64,000 nucleotides of DNA from Rapana venosa (Eukaryota; Mollusca; Gastropoda; Neogastropoda; Muricidae). The stretch lies in assembly GCA_028751875.1 (NCBI GenBank), contig CM054162.1:1072740-1136739 (forward strand), in the 5' to 3' direction. Positions 46,087 to 60,415 of this stretch are shown one piece after another. The notes beneath the pieces are model-generated. The model worked only from the letters and a program-made list of their open reading frames with translations, had not been told where the DNA came from and did not search any database. Each line of letters starts with the position of its first letter. Positions within the stretch are counted from its first letter, which is position 1. The position numbers and the translations under genes are program-made.

Positions 46087-47343
46087 TCAGTACCATTCTC
46101 CTAAATATCCATACATATTCCACCAGGGGCCCCTGTCTCCAACTGGAGGTAAGACTCTGGAGAACGCTGGAAAGTTCCTGCTGCGTGATTGCAGAGTTGG
46201 CTGTCTCCTGGTCTTCCTCGGAGTCTGCCAGAAAAGCTGACGGACGTGTCTGCCCACGTTGACTGCCAGCACACTGGATCCTCTCCGTGACGGGTGCAGT
46301 CCATCCTTTAAAGCCCTGGTGTTAGTGGGAAGGTTGGAGTGGTGAACAAGAGAAACATTGACAAAAATCATGAAGTTCAGCACTGATCAAGGCATTATAA
46401 AAGTTCCCTCTGAACATTTAGTTTAAAATCTCGAACAGGAGCAATCTTGCTAACAACAGTCTTTGTTCTAGGGTGGTCAGCAACAATACTTTTTATGCAG
46501 TCGATGTATTTCTTACTGCTAACTTCTGGGTTCGAGATCTTTATGTCATTTATACCGCAATGGATGACAATAGCATCCACAGGTATGTTAGAGTTGGAAA
46601 ATACTGTGTCCAGGGTTGGTTGTAAATCTTCTATTTTGAGGACTTTACAGGACACCATGTTAAAATCATAGGAAAGCCCTAGTCTCCCAGCATTTACATC
46701 CTTCCTGACAGAGTCGTGAAGAAACACCACTTGCAGCATGTCTTGATGTTCTTCTTTCTGTTTAGAACTAGATGTTTTTCTAGTTGTCCTACGAAATGGT
46801 GGTTTGACGTCAGTCACAGTCTTGACGTCATTTGTTGCCTGTTCTGCTTTTTTCAACTGAGCAGCCTTTGTAGTACTTTTTTCATTTCGTTTTTGCTGCA
46901 CCAACCCTGCACCTGACTTTTTCGCTGGTGTTTTTTTACCAGCAGCTGGTGCAGCTGACCTGGCAACCTGAGCATAGGTCAGTTTTACCGGACTATCGGT
47001 CTGGGTCTCCCGGTCAACATAACGTTTCTTTTCTGGCTGGGAGTCACAACAGCAGGCATGTTGGTCTAGCTGGCCTATGCGTGTCTCCAGCGACTGAATC
47101 TTCTCACACAGTGAGGCAACAAGTAATTGTAGATCTTTAATCTCACTCACTGTGTCTCTGGCAGTATCAGTCGTTCCGTGCCCCAGTTCTTCTTTTACAG
47201 AGGTGGAGGCAGGCTGGAGCTCAGAGTCCTGTCGCGTGGAAACGTCAGTGGTTGGTTGCGGTGTTCTGTCCTTCTTCAGTCGGGCGTCTTTAGTGTCTTT
47301 GGCAGGCTTATGGTGTAAATAGCCGCCTAGGCTTCTGGATCTG
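46087..47343 (-). pseudogene. ORF1 with SGNH-type domain of the RNase H LINE
   Basis: The frame comes out of the AC repeat into LGGYLHHKPAKDTKD, then a helical segment (EIKDLQLLVASLCEKIQSLE) that may form a coiled coil. A basic Ala/Lys-rich stretch follows, and then an SGNH-like domain: VVFLHDSVRK (block I, with HDS in place of GDS), DAIVIHCGINDI (block III) and, after a stop and frameshift near 46395, ALKDGLHPSRRGSSVLA (block V). Ser, Asp and His can all be located. SGNH domains are known from CR1-type ORF1 proteins. Here one is coupled to an RNase H-bearing ORF2, and the empty site in contig 4 shows both are one insertion. Confidence 0.8.
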
Positions 47344-47525
47344 GTGTGTGTGTGTGTGTGTGTGTGCGTGCATGCGTGCGCGCGCATGGTTTTGAAATCT
47401 GTTGTTCATTATGTTTAAGGAGAGTTGCATGCCTGTAAATGATTGAGTGCAAGCGCTTCGATTTGTTGTTGGTTTTTTTTTTACAAGATTCAGCGCTATA
47501 TAAATTCCATATATTATTATTATTA
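47344..47525 (+). mobile_element. L2/CR1-like LINE, copy 1, displaced 3' tail
   Basis: The remaining (TG)n half, then gtgcgcgcgcatggttttga, AGCGCTATATAAAT and (ATT)n. It completes the L2 copy that begins at 39837. Confidence 0.88.
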
Positions 47526-48187
47526 CTTGGTGAAAAGAAAGGACATAAGTGCTTATTCCATTATCCTCGAAATAGAAGAATAAAACGAAAATAATAACAC
47601 ACAAGATTCAAAATTCAATTCCTTTCACCCATTTTCGGATATGGAGGATTACAAACAAATTTAGCAGGAGAAGAAACCTAACAGCAGTGCACCCAAGATA
47701 GCATGAACACTAACAGTGACTGGAAGTAAAGAGTTCATCGCATAATGACAAGGGAACAGTATTAATGACTCGATACTATTTTTAAATATACGCATTTCTT
47801 TAAAAGACATAATTACGCATATACAAGAAAATTGAAATTTCAAGAAATACTGCACATCTTATGTATTTTTAGAGCGACAGGAGAACTTTTTGACATTTGC
47901 ATTTCATCAGCCTATACAAATTATAACTGGACATGGGTTGAAGAAAATGTCGGGGAATAAAATCTTGTCTAAATGTTTGAAGTGGGGACATTCCATGATA
48001 AATGAACTTTATCCCCTAAAACAGACATATAGCATTTTGAACATATTTTTTCTTCCCTTGGTATATTATGGAAACGTCCAACCTCAATAGGAAGCTTGTG
48101 ACAACTACAACAAAACTTCATAAGAGCATAAACATATACATCTGGTAGACAAGTTATATATTTTTCCAAACCAAAATCGATCTTATA
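47526..48187 (-). pseudogene. LINE pol C-terminus, copy 1
   Basis: Decayed version of 60588-61261. The minus strand still reads KFCCSCHKLPIEVGRF and KICSKCYMSVLGDKVHL, a Cys/His motif found at the C-terminus of many aquatic-invertebrate LINE pol proteins. It is truncated at its 5' side by the (CA)n tract. Confidence 0.65.
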
Positions 48188-48189
48188 GT

Positions 48190-50933
<2,744 letters not shown>

Positions 50934-50935
50934 TA

Positions 50936-50989
<54 letters not shown>

Positions 50990-51111
50990 AATAATAAATG
51001 GAATTTATATAGCGCAGTATCTTGCACAGACAAATCAAAGCGCTTGCACTCAACTCATTCTTACACAGTCATGAAACCAACAGCAAGTAATAGTTCTAAC
51101 AAGTCCAAATG

Positions 51112-51180
<69 letters not shown>
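50934..51180 (-). mobile_element. L2-tail/SINE-like insertion with (ATC)n and (CA)n
   Basis: On the minus strand a (TG)n tract is followed by tgcatttggacttg, AGCGC and TATATAAATTCCAT, and ends in a (TGA)n/(ATT)n tail; on the plus strand this tail is (ATC)n at 50936-50988. It matches the tail at 19010-19250. LINE linker sequence is found on both sides (50850 and about 51250), so it is inserted into that LINE. Confidence 0.65.
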
Positions 51181-51480
51181 CACGATATACACTTTGAAAC
51201 ACAAATGTTACTTTAGAAGCTTGTCCAGTGAATTGGATAATTTTTAAAAGTCCATTAAATTTGAAAAAAGGCCCAGGGCATTTGCTGACATGTTTTCAGA
51301 ATCAATGCGTCTTGACGCTTTGTCACTTAAATGCAGGAACTACAGAATGGAAGAGGAAAGCTAAGTAGATTATACTGATGCAGTCTCTGACAATATTAAA
51401 TAGGTTAAATGGTGGGCTTTGTTACCCAGAGAATATAAAATAACGTAACCTAGGAGCTAAACGTTTACGTTGGGACTGAA
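51181..51480 (+). pseudogene. Continuation of decayed LINE linker
   Basis: Short remnants around FADMFSESM (about 51275-51305) match FVNMFTDSM of the intact element's linker at about 44630 on the minus strand. The signal ends near 51400. Confidence 0.4.
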
Positions 51481-53489
51481 AAAATGAAGAAAAAAATCTA
51501 AAAGTTTTCGGTGTTATTCTGGTTTGAGCTAATTGGAAGGGAAAAATTTAAAAAACTTTTAAGGAAAGAAAAAAAGGGCACACATTACTGAAAAAGATAT
51601 TTTGAAAAAGGGTTTGGGGGAAAAAAGCCCATTCACCCTGATTTTTACTACATTCTTATTCGTTAGAAATTTTTGTGGGGGAAAGGAATCTTTTTCAGCG
51701 CTCATAAGTGTTGCTTTTGGGGGGGTTTTTTTTGTTTTTTTTTGGTTTGGGTTTTGTGTGTGTTTATTTGGGGTTGGGGTTTGTTGGCGCCTCGTGTCGG
51801 GACATTGTGGGTGCTCCCCTCCCCCCTCCAAGCCCATCCCAAGCATCCCCAGACCCATGTTTACCCCAGGCCGGAAATCTACAGGGAAACCCTTTTGAAT
51901 CGAAAACCCGGGGGATAAAAGCCAGAAGGGCCCTGATGCTGCGGGATCACCTGTGGTGTTCAGGGGTGCTGTTCGGGGGCTCACTCGCGGTTAATTTTTG
52001 TTTTAAAAAGTACACGTGTAGTGAAAGTAGAGGTTTTTCCTTGGTTTTTCCGTCATGCTCGTAGGGCAAGTATAAGGAATTTTGCATTTGCCTTTGAGTG
52101 AGTAGTAACTTTCATGTGTAAATAATGTTTTAGGAACTTACGACGAAAATTTCATTTCGATGAAGCAGAAAAAAAGTCGAGCACTTTTCCCTTTTTAAAA
52201 GAAAAGGGATATTTTTTAATGCCCATTTAAAAAATAGGTGATCTTGTCGAAAACTTTGAAGTAATAAACAAAAAGGAAAACAGGGGGGAAATATCCGGCC
52301 CCCAGTGTGGGAGATGAATAGTCCCCAATTCGACATAGAAGTAACTTGTGTGAACAAGAATAGAATCGGGATATAGGTTTTCCCCGATGTCCGATTTCAA
52401 TCTTATTGTGTTTTCTATTTAAAATTATACAATGGATAGGGTGGATAGTAAAATAAAAAGCTCCTTTTTGTTTCCCACTTTTAACAATTTAAAAAAACCC
52501 AACTTTTTATTTTGGAAACATCATCGAATTTTACGGCGAAACTATAAAATTTGGATGGCTTAATTCTGCTTGTTTTGTAGGGGTTCTTCAAAACCTTTCG
52601 TGTTTTGATTCCAATACTTTTAATGAAAAGGTTTTAAAGGTATTTTTGTTTTGGGTCCTTTTAATGGTGGATTAGCCCAAAAGAGTGGGATATATATTGC
52701 TAAAAGGATTTAAAAAAAAAATGGGAGGGATCGAAGACTTGCATGTGCCCGTATATCAAAAGAGGGTAGTTTTAGAAAAAACATGACAAAGATCGCAGAA
52801 ACACTTTTCCCTAAAAGATAGTTTTTTTTAAAAAAAGAATTTAATCATATGGACGATGCAAGGCTCTGAACATTTAAGCCCGAAAAAAAAATGTTTACAG
52901 CAAGACGTATGAACAAGAAAGTTTGGGTTTTTAGAAAAAAAACTTGTGCAGCCATACCAAGCTCTGCAGAAATTCGGTGGGGAAACATCACAAGATCTAA
53001 AATTTTTAAGAGGCTAAAAAGCTTTCTTACCCCCGTTTTTTGAAAAATCCCCCAGCCCGGGATATTGAGTAACATGAATTTGGGATTTAATAATGCGAAA
53101 GGTTTTGACACAACCGTTAAAGGGCATTTTTTATATCTTTATGAAAGTAAAAAATTTGTTTGTTTTTATTTTTTTTAAAAGGTTCCCTTTCTTGTGAAGT
53201 TGTTTTTTGTCCCTGTAAAATATTTTCGTGACAGTCTCAGTAGGGCCCCGCACCCCCCCAACCTCCCCCCTTGTTTCCCCTTAATCCTGAGAGTGGCAGG
53301 CTAACATCGAAAACAAAAACAACACCCAAAAACAAACACTACCAAAAAGCGTAACAATCAACAAACATATACCAAAGCAAGCGCGCCACACCACATGCCG
53401 CACACCACCCGGACCCCAATTTTAATGAGAAATGAAAAAGTAAGAAGAAAGAAAAAAACTCTCAAAAGGTTAAAGTCTGCCAGGGAATT
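51481..53489. other. No gene seen; homopolymer-inflated sequence
   Basis: Two kilobases of AT-rich, homopolymer-rich text with broken frames, resembling the damaged part of contig 1. No repeat partner or motif recognised. Confidence 0.55.
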
Positions 53490-53663
53490 TGAAAGGGAGG
53501 CAACTCTGTGAATTCTATCCGAAGTTAAAACCCCAGGCAAGGCTGAAGAGCCCCAGGGTTTTGCAGGGCGTGAACAGGGTGACATGACCCCCGGTTGACC
53601 CCGATACAGCAGCGGGAGACTGCACAGAGTGTCTTCAGATGACAGCTCCCTTTAAGGGGGTCA
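53490..53663 (+). mobile_element. Dispersed repeat with TTC tail, second copy
   Basis: Reverse-complement match to 25480-25665, ending in a GGGGGTCAACC-like boundary, followed directly by (TTC)n. Confidence 0.5.
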
Positions 53664-53935
53664 ACCCTTTTCTTCTTCTTTTCTTTCTTTTTTTCTTCTT
53701 TTTTCTTGCAATTCTTTTCTTCTTTGCAATTTTCTTTTTTTTCTTCTTCTTCGCAATTGTCTTCCAATTCCTTCTTTTTCGCAATTCTCTTCGCAATTCT
53801 TCTTTTTCTTTTTTCTTCTTCGCAATTTTCTTCCAATTTTTCTTTTTCTTCCTTTTTCTTCTTTTTTTCGCAAATTTCTTCGCAATTCTTTTTCTTTTTC
53901 TTCTTCTTCTTTTTTTTTCTTCTTCGAATTTGGGC
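53664..53935. repeat. (TTC)n array with GCAATT insertions
   Basis: TTC/TTTC-rich tract with recurring gcaatt words, similar to the larger array at 55141-55880. The Phe/Ser/Leu and Lys/Glu/Arg ORFs over it are artefacts. Confidence 0.85.
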
Positions 53936-53954
53936 CCTTTCTTTTACTTCTCCT

Positions 53955-55140
53955 GTCCCCCTTAATATTTAAAAAAAAACTATTGATCACATTTCTATGC
54001 CGATGAACTCGCTTCAGGGGAGGAATGTTTTTAAAAAATTGCCTTCCCCCCCTGACAAATTGTCCATGCTTCAAGACATTCAAAATGGGGTCAGAACAAG
54101 TTAAATAAGCCGATAAAACCGAAACTGCTCTAGGGACCAACATAAAATTTCCCTTTTCGCAAAAACTTAAAAAAATTCGCTATGTATTTCCCTTTTTCCA
54201 AATTGTGAAATATTTAGGATAGTTCTTGAAAACACACTCTCTATGAAAAAATTAATCACCAGCCCTGCCAGTCTGCTACTATAAATTACGGCGCATAAAG
54301 CGCGATTCGCAAGAAATCTGTCCACTAAATGCAACTTCCAAGCTTGTCACATCTCTCATTCTTTCACGTTTAGACTACTGTAATTTCTCTTTTGGCTGGC
54401 CTACCAGCATCATCTACCCAAACCTCTTCAACGCATACAAAACTCTGCAGCTCGACTGGTCCTAAGAAAGAAAAAAATCTGAACAAAATCACCCCCCTTT
54501 TCTTCTGCGATCTCTTCACGGGCTGCCTGTCCCCACAAAGACTGGTATAAATTCAATACCTTCTGTTTCAAATGTCTCCACAAATCTGCACCCTTATCTC
54601 TGTAACTGCCTTCATCTGTACACTCCATCCCGTTCCCTTCGTTCACCGCAGATACTTTGTCCCTTTCGAACACCCAGATTAAAAACAAACCACTTTTGGC
54701 CGTTGCTCCTTCTCTGTTTCTGGTCCATCCACCGGGAAAATGACCTCCCTTTCACTTCAACAAAAGCCTTCACTTGATACCTTCAATCCAGCCTCAAAAC
54801 ACACTTATTTCCTACCTGAGACTTTCCCCCCAAATATCTGTCCTAATTTTTCAACAGCATCTTTCACCTTTAAGTGCTGTTCCGAGTGTGTGTGTGTGTG
54901 TGTGTGTTGTGTTTGTGTGTGTGTGTGTGTGTGTGGTGTGTGTGCGTGCGGGGTGTGTGCGTGCATGCGTGCATACGTGCGCGCGCATGATTTTGAAATA
55001 TTTTGTTCATTAAAGTTTTAAAGGGGAGTTGCATGTCTGTAAATGATTGAGTGCAAGCGCTTCGATTTGTTTGCTTTTTTTTCAAGATTTAGGCTACACG
55101 TTCCATATATTATTATTATATTATTATTATTATTATTATT
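53955..55140 (+). pseudogene. L2/CR1-like LINE, 5'-truncated decayed copy
   Basis: It begins at the RT motif C region (gatcacatttctatgccgat, 53984) and continues through the thumb, the QDSAARLVLRKKK-like region (about 54450) and the C-terminus to 54826. The (TG)n tract follows at 54885-54965, then the tail with a damaged GCGCTATATAAAT and (ATT)n to about 55145. Frame breaks are frequent. Confidence 0.75.
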
Positions 55141-55880
55141 ATTATTTCTTCTTTTCTTCGCAATTCTTCGCAATTCTTCTTCTTCGCAATTCTTCTTCTT
55201 CTTCTTCGCAAATTTTTCTTCTTCTTCTCGCAATTCTTCTTCTTCGCAATTCTTCTTCTTCTTCTTCGCAATTCTTCTTCTTTGCAATTCTTTTTTTCTT
55301 CTTCTTCTTTGCAATTCTTCTTTTTCGCAATTTTTTTCTTCTTTTCGGAATTTCCCACGCAATTCTTCTTTTTCCAATTCTTCTTCTTCGCAATTCTTCT
55401 TCTTCGCAATTCTTCTTCTTCGCAATTCTTTTTTTCGCAATACTTCTTCTTCTTCTTCGCATTCTTCTTCTTCGCAATTCTTCTTCTTCTTCGAAATTCT
55501 TTTTCGCAATTCTTCTTTGCTTCTCTTTTTGTTTTTCGCAATTCTTTTTCGTAAATCTTTTTTTTCTTCTTCTTCTTCGCAATTCTTCTTTTTCACAATT
55601 CTTTTTTCTTTTTCCTTTCGCAATTTTTTCGCAATTCTTCTTCTTCGCAATTCTTCTTCTTCGCAATTCTTCTTTCTTCGCAATTCTTCTTCTTCGCAAT
55701 TCTTTTTCTTCGCAATACTTCTCTTCTTCTTCGCAATTCTTCTTCTTCGCAATTCTTCTTCTTCTTCGAAATTCTTCTTCGCAATTCTTCCCTTTGCATC
55801 TTTCTTGTTTTTTCGCAATTCTTCTTTGTAAATCTTCTTCTACGTAACTCTTTTTTTTCTTTGCAATTCTTCGCATTTAT
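55141..55880. repeat. 16-bp minisatellite CAATTC(TTC)nG array
   Basis: A core of period 16 (caattcttcttcttcg), well kept at 55375-55435, alternates with units that have gained or lost TTC triplets. Because 16 is not a multiple of three, every frame cycles through the same 16-residue pattern, which explains the long repetitive ORFs on both strands. It follows directly on the (ATT)n tail of the L2 copy. Confidence 0.9.
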
Positions 55881-56000
55881 TCTTCGCAATTCATTTTATT
55901 TTTTTCTGTTAAAAATTTTCAACCATACTGTTTTCTGTCAATAGTGAAAAAAGCGTTAATTTTCATAAAACCTTTGGAGTCAGAAAAAACGAATGTATGT

Positions 56001-56500
56001 NNNNNNNNNNNNNNNNNNNNNNNNNNNNNNNNNNNNNNNNNNNNNNNNNNNNNNNNNNNNNNNNNNNNNNNNNNNNNNNNNNNNNNNNNNNNNNNNNNNN
56101 NNNNNNNNNNNNNNNNNNNNNNNNNNNNNNNNNNNNNNNNNNNNNNNNNNNNNNNNNNNNNNNNNNNNNNNNNNNNNNNNNNNNNNNNNNNNNNNNNNNN
56201 NNNNNNNNNNNNNNNNNNNNNNNNNNNNNNNNNNNNNNNNNNNNNNNNNNNNNNNNNNNNNNNNNNNNNNNNNNNNNNNNNNNNNNNNNNNNNNNNNNNN
56301 NNNNNNNNNNNNNNNNNNNNNNNNNNNNNNNNNNNNNNNNNNNNNNNNNNNNNNNNNNNNNNNNNNNNNNNNNNNNNNNNNNNNNNNNNNNNNNNNNNNN
56401 NNNNNNNNNNNNNNNNNNNNNNNNNNNNNNNNNNNNNNNNNNNNNNNNNNNNNNNNNNNNNNNNNNNNNNNNNNNNNNNNNNNNNNNNNNNNNNNNNNNN
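56001..56500. other. Assembly gap, 500 N
   Basis: Placeholder gap. Contig 4 begins inside a SINE homologous to 38019-38883. Confidence 0.98.
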
Positions 56501-57315
56501 TCGCTGTTCCCACGCCGCTCATTCCAATATCCCCGCCACAACCATACCCAGAGTTGTTATGTCTCATCCTCAAGGTCTGAAGTCCCCAGGGAGCCCATCA
56601 ATATCAGACCACCTTGGGGCCACCAGCCAGAGGGGCCCTGCTCTACTGCTGGGTCACTTTGGTGGTGTTCAGTGGTGCCTGTCCTGAGCTAGCATACGCA
56701 GGACACCACCTAATAAGCCTCCTACTAACGACAGTATTAGCTCAGTCGCAGAGCCAGACTGAGTGAGTTGCCCACCCGAGGTGGCAACCACCACAACATC
56801 CCTCCGACGACCGTCCCCCGCGAACCTCCAACCCCAAAGGCTTTGACACAAATTCACCACTGGCACACAAGTGTATGGGCAAACCGAATCTGGGGTCATC
56901 ATGAGACCAGAGCAACTGGGACCACCGAATCAGAGGCTTTTTTATTGCATGATGATCAATGACAATGAGAATGACTTAATGGTGCTGCTGTGGAAGTGCA
57001 TATGCTTTGAGACTACTTGAAAGGGTTGTACTCTACGCTTACTATCATAATATATCCCGGCGTCAACCGGGCCCGAGAGATACAGACACCTGCAGTGTTG
57101 GCCAGGAAATTTGAGCAACACTCTCAAACTCGCATCCGTTAAGTGGATGAAGCTCGACTGTGTGGTCCCTGTCTTCCCATTGAGCCCAAAGCACACTCAC
57201 TCTGGGTAGGAGCCGGTCGGAGTCCGAAAAATTCCTATGACTTTTATGGGAATCGAACCCGCGACCTTCCAGTCCGTAATCCAAGGCGCTAACCACTGCG
57301 CCATGGCGGCTGGTC
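56501..57315 (-). mobile_element. Long tRNA-derived SINE, copy cut by gap
   Basis: Same insertion as 38019-38883, including the right-hand flank caggtaattcatctt at 57316-57330. The left end is lost in the gap. Confidence 0.8.
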
Positions 57316-57330
57316 CAGGTAATTCATCTT

Positions 57331-58193
57331 GACCAATTTCTATTTTGTCTTTCATATCAAAACCGATTGAAAAATCACATACAAAAATCTTTATATTATT
57401 ATTCCTACTTTATAATCACAAACTGATGAATGAGAGTCAGTGAGGTTTGCGTAAAAACTATTCCTGTCATACAGCTCTTGCACAAATCACCGAAAGTCTT
57501 GTGAATAATGTATATGACAATAAATTCACTAGTCTTCTTTTTGTTGACTTAAAAAAGGCCCTTGATGTCACTAATTATGCTTTGCTGCTGTGTAAATTAT
57601 ACTTGTACAAGCTAACATCAGAGATTATTAATTTTGTAGCCAGTTTCTTTGTTAGATAGAAAGCAATTAGTGACAATTAATGATCAAACATCAAATTTAA
57701 TAGCTGTTAGATATGGCATTGCACAATGGTCAGTCTTAGGACCAATTTTGTTTTCAATCTATGTAAACGATTTACAATGGTTTTTAATTGAAACTGTGAA
57801 ATGTTCGCTGGTGATACATCCTTGCTCTGCAGTGATTCAAATCCTCATAGGTTAACAATTAATTTATAAGAGAATATCGACATATTAATTAGATGGACTC
57901 AGTTGAACCATGAATCTTTGAATGCAGAAAAAACAAAATGCATGTATGTTTCAGCAAGACAAAAAAGGTAGAAAATGAAATCAAATTTCAAACCTTTGTT
58001 TATTGAGAATGAACCAGTTGGAAAACGTTGAAGTTTGATAATTTGGGTTGTTTCATATTTTTTGTCGTTTTTTGTTTGTTTGTTTGTTTTTCTCTCCTAG
58101 ATAGATGGCTTGACGAAAAAATCCAAATGTTTTGCTTATTCAATAAACCATCTGGAAATACAAGTTTGACTTTGACTTTGACTTTGACTTTGA

Positions 58194-58198
<5 letters not shown>
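57331..58198 (+). pseudogene. LINE RT fragment with (TTTGAC)n tail, copy 2
   Basis: Near-identical to 38899-39763. It has an extra TTTGAC unit at 58165-58197 and a few changes, such as GIAQWS in place of GIPQWS. Confidence 0.7.
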
Positions 58199-58262
<64 letters not shown>

Positions 58263-58301
58263 CACACACACACACACACAAACACACACAAAACACACAC
58301 A
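58199..58301. repeat. (CA)n microsatellite
   Basis: The longer counterpart of 39764-39833, with AACA interruptions. Confidence 0.95.
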
Positions 58302-58302
58302 A

Positions 58303-60347
58303 CGGATGACACTATACATCGAGGCCCCGTGTGTGAACGCACGCAGAACATCTTGCGCCACACGTAAAACCCGTTCTGCTTTTCGAAAGAGTAGGCCATT
58401 GTATGCCAGTTGGAACAGGTGACAACATGTACAAAACTGCATACACACCGTGGACAACAAAAAACAAAGTCAAACTCTTAATCCATTCAGCAAAGACAGA
58501 CTACTACTCTTCCCAAGTTCTCTGTGCTACATCCATAAAATCTCTTTTTTCCCTAACCTCAAATCTCCTTGGATCTGCAAAAACAATTCCTCTGCCTAAC
58601 ACCCACAGCCTGTCTGAACTTCCATCCATATTTTCTGCCTTCTTCTCAGACAAAGTTCGAAACATACGCTCCAAACTGGATCAGACTCAATTCCTGCCTG
58701 CGCCTCCTGATCCCCAGTTCACTGGCACTCCTCTCTTTTCCTTCCATCCCACAAGTGAAAAAGAAATCATGACAATTCTGAAGGAAATGACTATAAAATC
58801 ATGCGACCTTGATCTCATACCTGCTCCTGTTTTCTCACAATGCCTTCCACAACTTGTACCTATTATCACTAAAATAGTAAACTCATCTCTTGTGTCAGGA
58901 AATTTTCCATCAGCTCTTAAAACAGCAACAGTCACACCTCTACTGAAAAAGCACGACCTTGATCCCAACATTCTGAAGAATTATAGGCCTGTCTCAAATT
59001 TACCCTTTGTCTCTAAAGTACTAGAAAAAGTCGTTCTCAAACAGCGCAACAGTCACCTTCATTCCAATGACCTCTTTCCCCCTTTTCCATCTTCCTATCG
59101 CCCAAACCACAGCACCGAAACCACCCTAGTCCACACTTTAGATACACTTCTACTTGCTTCTGATGCAGGAAAAATCTCCCTCCTCACTCTTCTTGACTTA
59201 TCTGCAGCCTTTGATACAATAGATCGCTCAATTCTTCTTTATCGCCTACAAAATACGTTTGGTATTAACGGCACAGCCCTCACCTGGTTTACTTCATACC
59301 TCACAGACAGGTTCCAGAAAGTTATTGTAAACAAAATTCAATCAAAATCTGTCAAAATGGAATGTGGAGTCCCGCAGGGATCAGTCCTGGGCCATATTCT
59401 CTTTACTCTCTACACTGCTCCACTCTCACATATAATAAACAACCACCATATTGATCATCATTTCTATGCCGATGATACTCAGCTTCAGTGCAGTGATACT
59501 GTTGAAAACTTGCCTTCCCTCCTGACAAATATGTCCTACTGCCTTCAAGACATTAAAAACTGGATGACTCAGAACAAGTTAAAACTTAATGCCGATAAAA
59601 CCGAAGCCATGCTTATAGGGACCCAGCATAAACTTTCCTCTATCGCAACAACGTCAGTTCCTTTGTCCAACTCTGTGAAGTATTTAGGAGTAGATCTTGA
59701 CAACACACTCTCTATGAAAACATTAATCACCCAGATCTGCCAGTCTTGCTACTATCAATTACGGCGCATAAGCACGATTCGCAAGTATCTGTCCACTGAT
59801 GCAACTTCCAAGCTTTTCACATCTCTCATTCTTTCACGTTTAGACTACTGTAATTCTCTTTTGGCTGGCCTACCAGCATCATCTATCCACTCTCTTCAAC
59901 GCATACAAGACTCTGCAGCTCGACTGGTCCTAAGAAAGAAAAAATCTGAACACATCACTCCTCTTCTGCGATCTCTTCACTGGCTGCCTGTCTCACAAAG
60001 ACTGGAGTATATAATCAATACCCTCTGTTTCAAATGTCTCCACAAATCTGCACCCCCTTATCTCTGTAACTGTCTTCATCTGTACACTCCATCCCGTTCC
60101 CTTCGTTCAGCCGCAGATACTTTGTTCTTTCGAACACCCAGATTCAAACAAACCACTGGTGGCCGTTGCTCCTTCTCTGTTTCTGGTCCATCCACCTGGA
60201 ATGACCTCCCTCTTTCACTTCGACAAAAGCCTTCACTTGATTCCTTAAATCCAGCCTCAAAACACACTTATTTCCTACCTGAGACTTTCCCCCCAAATAT
60301 CTGTCCCTAATTTTCAACAGCATCTTTTACCTTCTAAGTGTTGCTCC

Positions 60348-60415
<68 letters not shown>

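Larger units (their letters stand above)
41928..47343 (-). mobile_element. RNase H-bearing LINE (I-superfamily-like) inserted in (TG)n
   Basis: A ~5.4-kb element on the minus strand with ORF1 (SGNH domain), then an ORF2 encoding endonuclease, RT, RNase H and a C-terminal Cys/His motif. Its limits are set by comparison with 60340-60440, where the L2 (TG)n tract is uninterrupted. In its own sense strand it reads (AC)n-CAGATCC at the 5' side and ...AGACGTTAAACTGAAG-ATATC-(AC)n at the 3' side. There is no poly-A tail. The first residues of ORF1 run in from the microsatellite without a Met inside the element, so it is probably slightly 5'-truncated. A few frameshifts and stops disable it; it looks young. 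Confidence 0.9.

Noticed and set aside
41928..47343. Endogenous retrovirus or LTR retrotransposon
   Set aside because: RNase H follows RT, but there are no LTRs, protease or integrase. The EEP endonuclease lies before the RT, and the ends are non-LTR type.
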